Position numbers and translations under genes: made by a program
Part shown: positions 53,540 to 62,157 of the stretch, in pieces
How the letters are laid out: the number at the start of each line of letters is the position of its first letter
How positions within the stretch are numbered: the stretch's first letter is position 1
The notes under the pieces: model-generated
What the model saw: only the letters and a program-made list of their open reading frames with translations
Database searches by the model: none
Told to the model about the DNA's origin: nothing
Assembly: GCA_030427405.1 (NCBI GenBank)
Contig: JAUHXK010000012.1
Span: 1-64,000, forward strand
Reading direction: 5' to 3'
DNA: 64,000 nt
Origin: Alphaproteobacteria bacterium
GTDB lineage: Bacteria; Pseudomonadota; Alphaproteobacteria; Rhodobacterales; Rhodobacteraceae

Positions 53540-54418
53540 TCACTCGGCTGCGGGTTCCAGCTTGTCCTGGGTGCGGGTCTCGAAATCGCTTGCGTCGTGA
53601 CGTTCATGAAGTTGCGTATGCGGTTCACCGAAGGCGCGGTTCACCATGCGCCCGCGCTGTACCGCGGGGCGCGCGTCGATGTCCTTGGCCCACCGCAGCA
53701 CATGTTCGTAAGAGCCGACATCCAGGAACTCTGCCGCGTCATACAGGCGGCCCAGAACCAGTTGACCGTACCACGGCCAGATTGCCATATCGGCGATCGA
53801 GTAGTCGTCGCCCGCAATAAAGCGGTTGCCTGCAAGCTGTTTGTCCAGGACATCCAGCTGGCGCTTCGCTTCCATGGCAAAGCGGTTGATCGGGTATTCC
53901 CACTTTTCCGGCGCGTAGGCATAGAAATGGCCAAAGCCGCCACCCAGATAGGGGGCGCTGCCCATTTGCCAGAACAGCCAGTTCATCACTTCCGTGCGCT
54001 CGGGGCCGTTTGCGGGCAAGAACGCGTCGAATTTTTCTGCCAGGTGGAACAGGATCGACCCGCTTTCGAACACGCGCAACGGGGTGTCGCCGGATCGGTC
54101 CCACAGGGCCGGAATCTTGGAGTTCGGGTTGGCCTCGACAAAGCCCGATCCAAATTGATCGCCTTCACCGATATTGATCAGCCATGCATTGTATTCGGCA
54201 CCCTCATGCCCCAGGGCCAACAGCTCTTCGAGCATGACGGTCACCTTGACGCCATTCGGCGTCGCAAGCGAATAAAGCTGCATCGGATGCTTGCCAACAG
54301 GCAGGTCCTTGTCATGCGTGGCGCCGGAAATCGGGCGGTTGATACTGGCAAATCGCCCGCCGCTTTCACTGTCCCATGTCCAGACTTTGGGGGGCGTGTA
54401 GATGGGGTTTTCGCTCAT
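53540..54418 (-). CDS. yghU: Glutathione-dependent disulfide-bond oxidoreductase (YghU-like GST)
   Basis: GRFASINRPISGATHDKDLPVGKHPMQLYSLATPNGVKVTVMLEE. Confidence 0.93.
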   Translation of the reverse strand: MSENPIYTPPKVWTWDSESGGRFASINRPISGATHDKDLPVGKHPMQLYSLATPNGVKVTVMLEELLALGHEGAEYNAWLINIGEGDQFGSGFVEANPNSKIPALWDRSGDTPLRVFESGSILFHLAEKFDAFLPANGPERTEVMNWLFWQMGSAPYLGGGFGHFYAYAPEKWEYPINRFAMEAKRQLDVLDKQLAGNRFIAGDDYSIADMAIWPWYGQLVLGRLYDAAEFLDVGSYEHVLRWAKDIDARPAVQRGRMVNRAFGEPHTQLHERHDASDFETRTQDKLEPAAE

Positions 54419-54660
54419 ATCTTGTCTCCAGGTTTGTCCGGGGCAGGGCCCGCCGTCACCAGAGCTAATGTCGCAACCGCGAAAGTCCAACCCCTTTTGG
54501 ACGGACCGCGCTGTAACATTTCCCTCTCTTGCGTTCACGAAACCTCGTTACTTGTCACAGCGCCGCGAGGGGGACTTCGCCCACCGCCAGAATCGCATAT
54601 TGTCCGATCAGCCCTTCGGGTTGACACCTCGAAAACTGCTGAGACAGAAGGATTGATCAT

Positions 54661-55179
54661 ATGAAACGCTTCGCCCTGACTTTTGCTGCTGCGATTGCCC
54701 TGGCAGTACCGGCCTTTGCCGGACCTCAATATGTTGACGGCACCGGGTTCGCCGTTTCCGGATACGACGTTGTTGCCTATCGCGATCTGGATCAGGTGCC
54801 TATTGGCCAGGCCCAGCCCGAAGGTGTGCGCGGGCGTTCTGATATTACGGCCGAGTATAACGGATCGACCTGGGCGTTCTCATCCGAAGAAAACCGAGCG
54901 AAATTCCTGGAAAACCCCGCGTTTTATGCGCCGCAATATGACGGACACTGCGCTTATGGGGTGTCAAAGGGCGGCAAGGTTCCCGGAAATCCGAACCTTT
55001 GGCGGATTGTTGACGACAAGCTGTACCTGAATATCACGGATGTCGTGGTCGGCTTCTGGGAAGAAGATGTCCCGGGCAATATCAACCTGGCCGAAGGGAA
55101 CTGGCCCGGTATCGAGCCTGCAGATGCATCGACCAACGTCATTCCGAAATTCACGTCGGAAGGTCCGGTCACGAACTGA
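54661..55179 (+). CDS. YHS domain-containing exported protein
   Basis: Signal peptide, GFAVSGYDVVAYRDL, FSSEENRAKFLENPAFYAPQYDGHCAYGVSKG. Confidence 0.87.
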   Translation: MKRFALTFAAAIALAVPAFAGPQYVDGTGFAVSGYDVVAYRDLDQVPIGQAQPEGVRGRSDITAEYNGSTWAFSSEENRAKFLENPAFYAPQYDGHCAYGVSKGGKVPGNPNLWRIVDDKLYLNITDVVVGFWEEDVPGNINLAEGNWPGIEPADASTNVIPKFTSEGPVTN

Positions 55180-55192
55180 TCTGAAACAAAAC

Positions 55193-55223
55193 AAAAAGCC
55201 CGGTCCAAGAGGCCGGGCTTTTT
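55193..55223 (+). terminator. Rho-independent terminator
   Basis: aaaaagcccggtccaagaggccgggcttttt. Confidence 0.9.
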
Positions 55224-55238
55224 CAATATGCGATACGG

Positions 55239-55913
55239 TCAGCTGGCAATCCAGAATTCGTCTCGTATCTGCTGGTCGGCTTCAAACCGGATCTTGACGC
55301 TTTTTGCGCCGGGAAACTTCCGCTCGCGGATCGTGTCGGGAATAACGACGTCGCCCGATCCCGAATTCCTGGACTGAAAGGACAAGATCTCGGTCTCGTT
55401 GTGACGACGGCTTGTCAAAACCGATGTCGGCAGGGCAACACGGTTTGCGCCCTCGCAGACCGGGGTCGCGACGAAAAAGGTCAGGTCCCTGCCGAAACAG
55501 CCGACGGCATCAGGAACATGGTCGGATTCGCATGTCTTGTCGCGGCAGGTTCCGTCGCCGCAATCGGCGTCCGGCGTGTCCGGCAAATGCGACAAGGCAA
55601 GGTCGGGGTTCAACCGGGCCCGGCAGGCTGCGATCTCTTCCGCGGCCAGTTCGATCACCCGTTTTTTCAGGCGCGGTCGCCGAGGCATGGCCGAAAACTC
55701 GGCGCCCTTGCCGGTCAATCCTTCTTTGCGCAGGAAGTCATAGGCGGATTTTGCTTGTGAGAAACCGGAATAATCGCCCCCTGTGTGGTCCGGATGCGCA
55801 TGAAACGCAATCTGACGCCAGGCCTCGCGAATATCTTCCGGTCCCGCCGATTGGTCCAAGCCAAGCGCAAACAGCGCATCAGCCCGAGCCTTTATCTTGT
55901 CAACTGGCTCCAT
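55239..55913 (-). CDS. J-domain protein with Cys-containing C-terminal region
   Basis: DIREAWRQIAFHAHPDHTGGDYSGFSQAKSAYDFL; ADCGDGTCRDKTCESDHVPDAVGCFG. Confidence 0.8.
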   Translation of the reverse strand: MEPVDKIKARADALFALGLDQSAGPEDIREAWRQIAFHAHPDHTGGDYSGFSQAKSAYDFLRKEGLTGKGAEFSAMPRRPRLKKRVIELAAEEIAACRARLNPDLALSHLPDTPDADCGDGTCRDKTCESDHVPDAVGCFGRDLTFFVATPVCEGANRVALPTSVLTSRRHNETEILSFQSRNSGSGDVVIPDTIRERKFPGAKSVKIRFEADQQIRDEFWIAS

Positions 55914-56005
55914 AAAAAGGCACTCGTAAAAAAAACACTACACAAGTACCATCTTTAGAAGTGACATCTTTTTGTCAAATTTTCCAAAGTATTGAGGTGG
56001 TTTGC

Positions 56006-56041
56006 GGGAACAATATTCGGGTGTTTTCCGGCATTGTTCCC
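56006..56041. other. Perfect 9-bp inverted repeat / stem-loop
   Basis: GGGAACAAT-N18-ATTGTTCCC with inner CGG...CCG. Confidence 0.6.
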
Positions 56042-56106
56042 TGAAAGGTGTGGATTAGAGCATTACGTCTGAGGTCAACGGGTCTGGCGGAGGGCTGGAA
56101 CAAAAA

Positions 56107-56135
56107 AACGGGCCGCGCAGGCGACCCGTTCTCAG
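56107..56135 (-). terminator. metF terminator (minus strand)
   Basis: Minus-strand aacgggtcgcctgcgcggcccgtttttttg. Confidence 0.8.
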
Positions 56136-56153
56136 TTATTGATGAACCGCCGA

Positions 56154-57020
56154 TCAGGCGACGTTTTGCAGCTGAGTTTTGGGCGTGATGCCAAGGGCAA
56201 AGCAAACATCCCGGGTCAGTTCCGGGCGGTTGAGCGTGTAGAAATGCAACTTGTCCACGCCACCGTCAATCAGGTCCGAACACAGTTCGGTGCACAGCGC
56301 AGTTGCCAACAAGTCTTCGCGATTGTCACGCGCGGCCTTGTCGAACGCCTGCTCGACCCAGGCCGGGATACGGGCGCCGCAGCGGCGGGCGAAATTGCGG
56401 GTGCCCTTCCAATTTTCGATCGGCAGGATGCCGGGGACGATGGGCTTGTCGATGCCTGCCTTTGCACAGGCATCGCGAAAGCGAAAGAAGGTTTCGGCCT
56501 CGAAAAAGAACTGGGTCAACGCCTCGTCAGCCCCGGCGTCCAGCTTGGCCTTGAGCCAATCAACATCGGCCGTCGCGCTTGGGGCTTCGGGGTGAATATC
56601 GGGATAGGCACCGACCCGAATGGCGAACTTGCCGGTATCGGCCAGCGCCGAGATCAGCTCGACCGAGTTTTCGAAGCCGTCGGGATGAGGCACAAAGCGA
56701 TCATGCCCGCGTGGCGGGTCGCCGCGCAGGGCCACGATGTCCTTGACCCCGGCGGCCGCAAATGTTTCGGCAATCTCAAGGGTTTCCTGCCGGGTCGCTT
56801 CGACACAAGTCAGGTGCGCCGCAACTGACAGGCCGGACGATTTGTGCAGCGTAGCAACCGCATCCCGTGTCAATTCGCGGGTTGTTCCGCCCGCGCCATA
56901 GGTAACCGAGACGAAACGCGGATCCAGCGGCGCCAATGTCTGCACCGTATCCCACAGCCGAAACGAAGCCTCCAGCGTCTGGGGTGGGAAGAACTCAAAG
57001 GAAATTTCTGGCTTGGTCAT
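56154..57020 (-). CDS. metF: Methylenetetrahydrofolate reductase
   Basis: ISFEFFPPQTLEASFRLWDTVQTLAPLDPRFVSVTYGAGGTTRELT. Confidence 0.97.
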   Translation of the reverse strand: MTKPEISFEFFPPQTLEASFRLWDTVQTLAPLDPRFVSVTYGAGGTTRELTRDAVATLHKSSGLSVAAHLTCVEATRQETLEIAETFAAAGVKDIVALRGDPPRGHDRFVPHPDGFENSVELISALADTGKFAIRVGAYPDIHPEAPSATADVDWLKAKLDAGADEALTQFFFEAETFFRFRDACAKAGIDKPIVPGILPIENWKGTRNFARRCGARIPAWVEQAFDKAARDNREDLLATALCTELCSDLIDGGVDKLHFYTLNRPELTRDVCFALGITPKTQLQNVA

Positions 57021-57068
57021 TGGTATCTCACAGGTTGCGGCAGGCACCTTGTGCCACGACACGCATTG

Positions 57069-57113
57069 TGAGACAAACTCATATTGCTCAAGAACAACAT
57101 GAGTCAGACTTCA
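57069..57113. promoter_or_regulatory. Candidate MetR-type binding region between divergent metF and metR
   Basis: TGAG-acaaa-CTCA (57069-57081), CTCA-N9-TGAG (57087-57103), TGAG-N6-TTCA (57100-57113). Confidence 0.5.
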
Positions 57114-58018
57114 TGCATATCGAATTTCGACATCTTCGCACCATCAAGGCCATACACGATTGCGGCGGCTTGGCGCGGGCTGCCGATCAGTTGAACATCA
57201 CGCAATCGGCGCTGAGCCACCAGATCAAGGGGCTTGAAGATCAGGCCGGGGTCGAATTGTTTCTGCGCCGGTCCAAGCCGATGAAGCTGTCGGCGGCCGG
57301 TTTGCGCCTTCTGCGCTTGGCCGAACAGATTTTGCCCCAGGTCGAGGCGATGCAGGATGAGTTTTCATCCTTGCGTGACGGGCGTACTGGCCGGATGCAT
57401 ATCGCGATCGAATGCCATGCCTGTTTCGAATGGCTGTTCCCGGTGCTCGAGTCGTTTCGCAAGTCCTGGCCCGATGTGGATGTCGATATAAGACCTGGGC
57501 TGGCTTTCGATGCCTTGCCAGCCTTGCAAAAGGAAGAGGTTGACCTGGTAGTCTCGTCAGACCCGGAAAGCCTGCCGGGCGTCGAGTTTGTCGAGCTTTT
57601 CGATTATAATCCTGTCTTTGTGGCCGCGTCCTCGCACCCGCTGGCTGAAAAACCGTTCATCGAGGCCGAGGATTTTCGCGGCCAAACGCTCATTACCTAT
57701 CCGGTCGAACGCACGCGGCTGGACGTTTTCAGCCAATTGTTGATCCCGGCACGGGTTGAACCCGCGACGATCCGGCAGGTCGAACTGACGGCGGTGATCC
57801 TGTTGCTGGTTGCGTCGAACCGGGGGATATCCGTGCTGCCCGACTGGGTCGTGCGCGAGGTCAAGTACAGTTCCGACTATGTCACGCGCCCGCTGACGCG
57901 CGACGGGATCACGCGCAGGCTTTACGCGGCGGTCAGAACGGAAGACCTGGAAAAACCCTTTGTCCAGGAATTGGTGAAACTGGCCCGGACCGAGGCGCGA
58001 AAGCTTCAGGAGCAATAG
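57113..58018 (+). CDS. metR: LysR family regulator, MetR-like
   Basis: MHIEFRHLRTIKAIHDCGGLARAADQLNITQSALSHQIKGLEDQAGVELFLRRSKPMKLSAAG; divergent from metF. Confidence 0.88.
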   Translation: MHIEFRHLRTIKAIHDCGGLARAADQLNITQSALSHQIKGLEDQAGVELFLRRSKPMKLSAAGLRLLRLAEQILPQVEAMQDEFSSLRDGRTGRMHIAIECHACFEWLFPVLESFRKSWPDVDVDIRPGLAFDALPALQKEEVDLVVSSDPESLPGVEFVELFDYNPVFVAASSHPLAEKPFIEAEDFRGQTLITYPVERTRLDVFSQLLIPARVEPATIRQVELTAVILLLVASNRGISVLPDWVVREVKYSSDYVTRPLTRDGITRRLYAAVRTEDLEKPFVQELVKLARTEARKLQEQ

Positions 58019-58114
58019 GCGCAAAACAAGGGTCCGGTATGCACATCATTCCTCTTGGCAAGGACGCAATGCCCCAGTATACGCGCGGTTTGACCGGACA
58101 GGAGCCTTTGGACA

Positions 58115-58900
58115 ATGGTTGGCAGTGCAAACCTCAACATCATGATCAAGGCCGCGCGCAAGGCGGGGCGTTCACTGGTCAAGGATTTTCGCGAAGTCGA
58201 AAACCTGCAGGTGTCGATGAAAGGTGCCGGTGACTTTGTGTCCAAGGCCGATATCGCCGCCGAGGCGATCCTGAAAGAGGAACTGCTGGGCGCGCGTCCG
58301 ACCTATGGCTGGCTGGCCGAAGAGGGCGGCGCGATTGATGGCGAAGACCCGACCCGCCGCTGGATCGTCGATCCGCTGGACGGCACCACCAATTTTCTGC
58401 ACGGCCTGCCGCACTGGGCGGTCTCGATCGCGCTGGAACACAAGGGCAAGATCGTTGCCGGTGTGATCTATGACGCCGCCAAGGACGAGATGTTCTTTGC
58501 CGAAAAGGGCGAGGGCGCGTGGATGAACGATACGCGTATCCGCGTCTCGGGCCGTCACCGTATGATCGAGTCGATCTTCTCGACCGGACTGCCCTTTGGC
58601 GGCCGCGCGGACCTGCCTGCTACCCTTCAGGACTTGGCCCGCCTGATGCCTGCCTGTGCCGGTGTGCGCCGTTGGGGCGCTGCGGCGCTGGACATGGCTT
58701 ATGTGGCCGCGGGCCGCTACGAAGGCTTTTGGGAACGTCGGCTCAACGCCTGGGATCTGGCTGCGGGTATCATCATCGTGAAAGAGGCGGGCGGCTTTGT
58801 TCAGCCGCTGAACCCCGAAGGCAGCGTTCTGGACGATGGCGAAGTGATCTGCGCCAACGAGCCAATTTTCGACACTTTCGCAAAAGTTATCCGGGGCTGA
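58115..58900 (+). CDS. suhB: Inositol monophosphatase family protein
   Basis: WIVDPLDGTTNFLHGLPHWAVSIAL, AALDMAYVAAGRYEGFWE. Confidence 0.95.
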   Translation: MVGSANLNIMIKAARKAGRSLVKDFREVENLQVSMKGAGDFVSKADIAAEAILKEELLGARPTYGWLAEEGGAIDGEDPTRRWIVDPLDGTTNFLHGLPHWAVSIALEHKGKIVAGVIYDAAKDEMFFAEKGEGAWMNDTRIRVSGRHRMIESIFSTGLPFGGRADLPATLQDLARLMPACAGVRRWGAAALDMAYVAAGRYEGFWERRLNAWDLAAGIIIVKEAGGFVQPLNPEGSVLDDGEVICANEPIFDTFAKVIRG

Positions 58901-58931
58901 TACGTCCACCCCGGTCAGCGTTTTCGCAATA

Positions 58932-58959
58932 GGCGCGCCCCAGGCAGGGCGCGCTTTTA
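58932..58959. terminator. Terminator between suhB and bhcD
   Basis: ggcgcgccccaggcagggcgcgctttta. Confidence 0.8.
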
Positions 58960-58963
58960 GTGT

Positions 58964-59929
58964 TCAGAAGTCGACCTCGATCGCGATCCCTTGCTGGACG
59001 GCCAGATCGACCACTGCGCTTGCAACAGCCAGATCCTGAAGCCCGACGCCGGTGCCATCGAACAGGGTCACCTCATCATCTGAGCTGCGCCCGCGATGGG
59101 TGCCGTTGATGACCTCGCCAATCTGCCGGATATCGCTTTGCCTTTTCAGACCCGCAGCAATGGCGTGCTGGCTTTCGCCCAATGTGACCGCCTGCGCGAC
59201 CTCGTCTGTAAAGACGCTGGCCCGCGCGACCAGGTCGGCTGCGACCTCTTGCTTGCCCACAGTATCGGTGCCCATGCACGCGATATGGGTTCCGTCCGCG
59301 ACGTGCCCTGACATCAGGATGGGCGCAAAGGAAGAGGTGATCGTGATAATCACGTCCGCCTCGACCAGGCCGGGCAGATCAACCGCTTCGAAAGGCAAGC
59401 CACCCTCGGTTGCGACCTTTTCGATGTTGGGCAACATCTCGGGGTGCAGGTTCCAGCCGATGACCTTGTCGAACTTGCGCTGTTCCAGGGCGGCGCGAAG
59501 TTGGAACGTCGCCTGATGCCCGGCACCGACCATGCCGATCACCTTGGCATCTTTGCGTGCAAGGTGGTTGATCGACACTGACGAGGCTGCCGCCGTGCGC
59601 AGCGCCGTCAAAAGGTTGCCCCCCACAAGGGCCTTGACCCGACCTGTATCGGGATCAAACAGAAACACCGTTGACTGGTGATTGATCAGCCCGTGGGTTT
59701 CGAGATTATTCGGCCAATACCCCCCGGCCTTGAGGCCCAGCGTCATACCCGCGCGATCAAACCCGCCCTTGAACCCATAAAGCGCATCGGCATGGCCGAT
59801 GGCCTCGCGCACCACTGGAAAGTTACAGGCATCACCTGCCGCCATTGCGGCGAACACCTGTTCAACTGCCTCATAGCTTTCCTTACGCACCATGAGGGCG
59901 CCGATTTCCTTTTCAGGAACAATGATCAT
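58964..59929 (-). CDS. bhcD: Iminosuccinate reductase (ornithine cyclodeaminase family)
   Basis: MGLKAGGYWPNNL-type OCD signature, GMVGAGHQATFQLRAAL; fourth gene of bhc-type operon. Confidence 0.88.
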   Translation of the reverse strand: MIIVPEKEIGALMVRKESYEAVEQVFAAMAAGDACNFPVVREAIGHADALYGFKGGFDRAGMTLGLKAGGYWPNNLETHGLINHQSTVFLFDPDTGRVKALVGGNLLTALRTAAASSVSINHLARKDAKVIGMVGAGHQATFQLRAALEQRKFDKVIGWNLHPEMLPNIEKVATEGGLPFEAVDLPGLVEADVIITITSSFAPILMSGHVADGTHIACMGTDTVGKQEVAADLVARASVFTDEVAQAVTLGESQHAIAAGLKRQSDIRQIGEVINGTHRGRSSDDEVTLFDGTGVGLQDLAVASAVVDLAVQQGIAIEVDF

Positions 59930-59960
59930 CGCGTGTGTCTTTCTTTGTGATGGCCGTAAC

Positions 59961-59990
59961 AGGGCGGCGCAAAACGCCCGCCCTTGTTTT
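59961..59990. other. Intercistronic inverted repeat bhcC/bhcD
   Basis: agggcgg-cgcaaaacgc-ccgccctt; T-tract only on + strand side. Confidence 0.55.
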
Positions 59991-60000
59991 CATCTAAGGA

Positions 60001-61164
60001 TCAATAGGCCTTGCCACGTGCCGAGACCGGCCACAGGGTTTCGACCTTTCCGCCCCGTACGCCCACATACCAATCGTGGATATTGCAGGTGGGGTCACAA
60101 TGCCCGGGCACCAGCCGCAGCTTGTCATTGACCTTGAGCACGCCGTCGGGGTCACCGATCACGCCGTGTTCATCCGAACATTTCAGGTATTCCACGTCGT
60201 TCCGTCCAAAGATGAAGGGCAGGCCGCTATCGATCGATTGCGCCTTGAGGCCCGCGTCGCAAATGGCCGTGTCGGCCTTGGCGTGGCTCATGACGCTGGT
60301 CAGAATGAACAGCGCGTTTTCCCATTCGCCCTGGTCGATGCGCTTGCCGTCTTTGTCCAGAATCCGGCCATAATCGGCGTCCATAAAGGCATAGGATCCG
60401 CATTGCAGTTCGTTATAGACGCCCGAGTTGCTCTCGAAGTAATACGAGCCTGTGCCGCCGCCCGAGACCAGCTCGCATGCGATCCCTTCGGCCTTCAACC
60501 CCTCAACGGCGTCTTTGACCATGGCGATGGCCGTATCCAGCTTTTCCTTGCGCGCCGCGTAGCTGTCGAGATGCTGCATCGCGCCCTGATAGGCCTGAAT
60601 TCCGGTGAATTTCAGGTTCCGAGCATCCTCTACCGCCTTGGCAATCTCGATGACGGCAGGGGTCGTCGCTACGCCGCAGCGGCCAGCGCCGCAGTCGATC
60701 TCGACCAAGACCTCCAATTCGGTGCCGTGTTTCAATGCTGCGGCGGACAGATCGGCCACGTTGTCGATATCGTCGACGCAGACAATGGTGCGCGCGCCCA
60801 GCTTGGGCAGGCGGGCAAGCCGGTCGATCTTGACCGGATCGCGGACCTGGTTTGAAACCAGAATATCCTTGATGCCGCCGCGGGCAAAGACTTCGGCCTC
60901 GGACACTTTTTGACAGCAGACGCCGTTCGCGCCGCCCAGCTTTTCCTGCAGCTTGGCCACGTCTACCGATTTGTGCATCTTGCCATGCACCCGGTGACGC
61001 ATCCCGTGCGCCTTGGCATAATCGCCCATCTTCCTGATGTTGCGTTCCAGCGCATCCAGATCAAGGATCAGGCAAGGTGTCTGGATTTCGCTTTCATCCA
61101 TGCCGATGGCGGCAGGGATGTCATAGCCGACTTCGCGTTCGTCGAAATGTGCAGGTTGGTTCAT
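60001..61164 (-). CDS. bhcC: beta-Hydroxyaspartate aldolase (DSD1/D-threonine aldolase-like PLP enzyme)
   Basis: ETPxxxLDLDALERNIRKM-like IQTPCLILDLDALERNIRKMGDYAKAHG, VEIDCGAGRCGV, VSGGGTGSY. Confidence 0.9.
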   Translation of the reverse strand: MNQPAHFDEREVGYDIPAAIGMDESEIQTPCLILDLDALERNIRKMGDYAKAHGMRHRVHGKMHKSVDVAKLQEKLGGANGVCCQKVSEAEVFARGGIKDILVSNQVRDPVKIDRLARLPKLGARTIVCVDDIDNVADLSAAALKHGTELEVLVEIDCGAGRCGVATTPAVIEIAKAVEDARNLKFTGIQAYQGAMQHLDSYAARKEKLDTAIAMVKDAVEGLKAEGIACELVSGGGTGSYYFESNSGVYNELQCGSYAFMDADYGRILDKDGKRIDQGEWENALFILTSVMSHAKADTAICDAGLKAQSIDSGLPFIFGRNDVEYLKCSDEHGVIGDPDGVLKVNDKLRLVPGHCDPTCNIHDWYVGVRGGKVETLWPVSARGKAY

Positions 61165-61175
61165 CTTTGTCCTCC

Positions 61176-62147
61176 TTACCCTTCAAGCCAGGGCAGTTTG
61201 TCCAGATCTACATTGCCGCCCGTGATGATCACGCCAATCCGCTTGCCGCTGAAGACCTTGGGGTTCTTGAGGATCGTGGCCAGCGGCACTGCCGAGGATG
61301 GCTCCATCACCACCCGCAGGTATTTCCAGGTCAGTTTCATCGCGTCGATGATCTCTTGCTCGGACGCGGTGAAGATGTCGGTCACGTTGCGTGAAACAAA
61401 GTGCCAGGTGTTTTCCTTGAGCGGAACCAAAAGCCCGTCGGCGATTGTTTTGGGGGCGTCATCAGCAATGATGTGACCCGCCCTGAACGAGCGATAAGCA
61501 TCATCGGCCTGTTCCGGCTCGGCCGCATAGATCGCCGTCTGCGGCGCAAGGGCCGAAACGGTCAGGCAGGTGCCGGACACCATTCCACCGCCGCCAATGG
61601 GCGCAATCACGGCGTCCACGCCACCTGTTTGCTCCAGCAGCTCAGCCGAGCAGGTCGCCTGACCGGCTATCACGCGGGGGTCGTTGTAGGGATGTACAAA
61701 CGCGCCGCCGGTGCGGGCCTGCACCTTGGCAAAGGTGGCCTCTCGTGATGAGGTGGACGGCTCACATTCGGTGATCGTGCCGCCAAAGCGCCGCACCGCA
61801 TCCTTTTTGGCCTGCGGGGCCGTGCGGGGCATGACCACGTGGCATGGGATGCCGCGCCGCCCGGCGGCATAGGACAAAGACAGCGCGTGGTTGCCGCTGG
61901 AATGGGTGCAGACACCCTTTTTGGCCTTGTCATCGCTCAAGCCGAATACGGCGTTGCACGCCCCGCGCACCTTGAATGCGCCCGCTTCCTGAAAATTCTC
62001 ACATTTGAAGAACAGCTGGGCGCCCGTCTGTTCGTTCAGGACCTCCGAGGTCATGACCGGCGTGCGACGGATATAAGGTTTGATCCGTTCATGCGCCGTG
62101 TACATGTCGTCGATCGTCAGGTCAGCGGTAGGGATATGATCCAACAT
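61176..62147 (-). CDS. bhcB: beta-Hydroxyaspartate dehydratase (Thr/Ser dehydratase family)
   Basis: FFKCENFQEAGAFKVRGACNAV, HSSGNHALSLSYAA, PIGGGGMVSGTCL. Confidence 0.9.
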   Translation of the reverse strand: MLDHIPTADLTIDDMYTAHERIKPYIRRTPVMTSEVLNEQTGAQLFFKCENFQEAGAFKVRGACNAVFGLSDDKAKKGVCTHSSGNHALSLSYAAGRRGIPCHVVMPRTAPQAKKDAVRRFGGTITECEPSTSSREATFAKVQARTGGAFVHPYNDPRVIAGQATCSAELLEQTGGVDAVIAPIGGGGMVSGTCLTVSALAPQTAIYAAEPEQADDAYRSFRAGHIIADDAPKTIADGLLVPLKENTWHFVSRNVTDIFTASEQEIIDAMKLTWKYLRVVMEPSSAVPLATILKNPKVFSGKRIGVIITGGNVDLDKLPWLEG

Positions 62148-62157
62148 CAGACCCTCC

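Noticed and set aside
53498-54664. 388-aa plus-strand ORF
   Set aside because: Antisense to the yghU-like GST gene.
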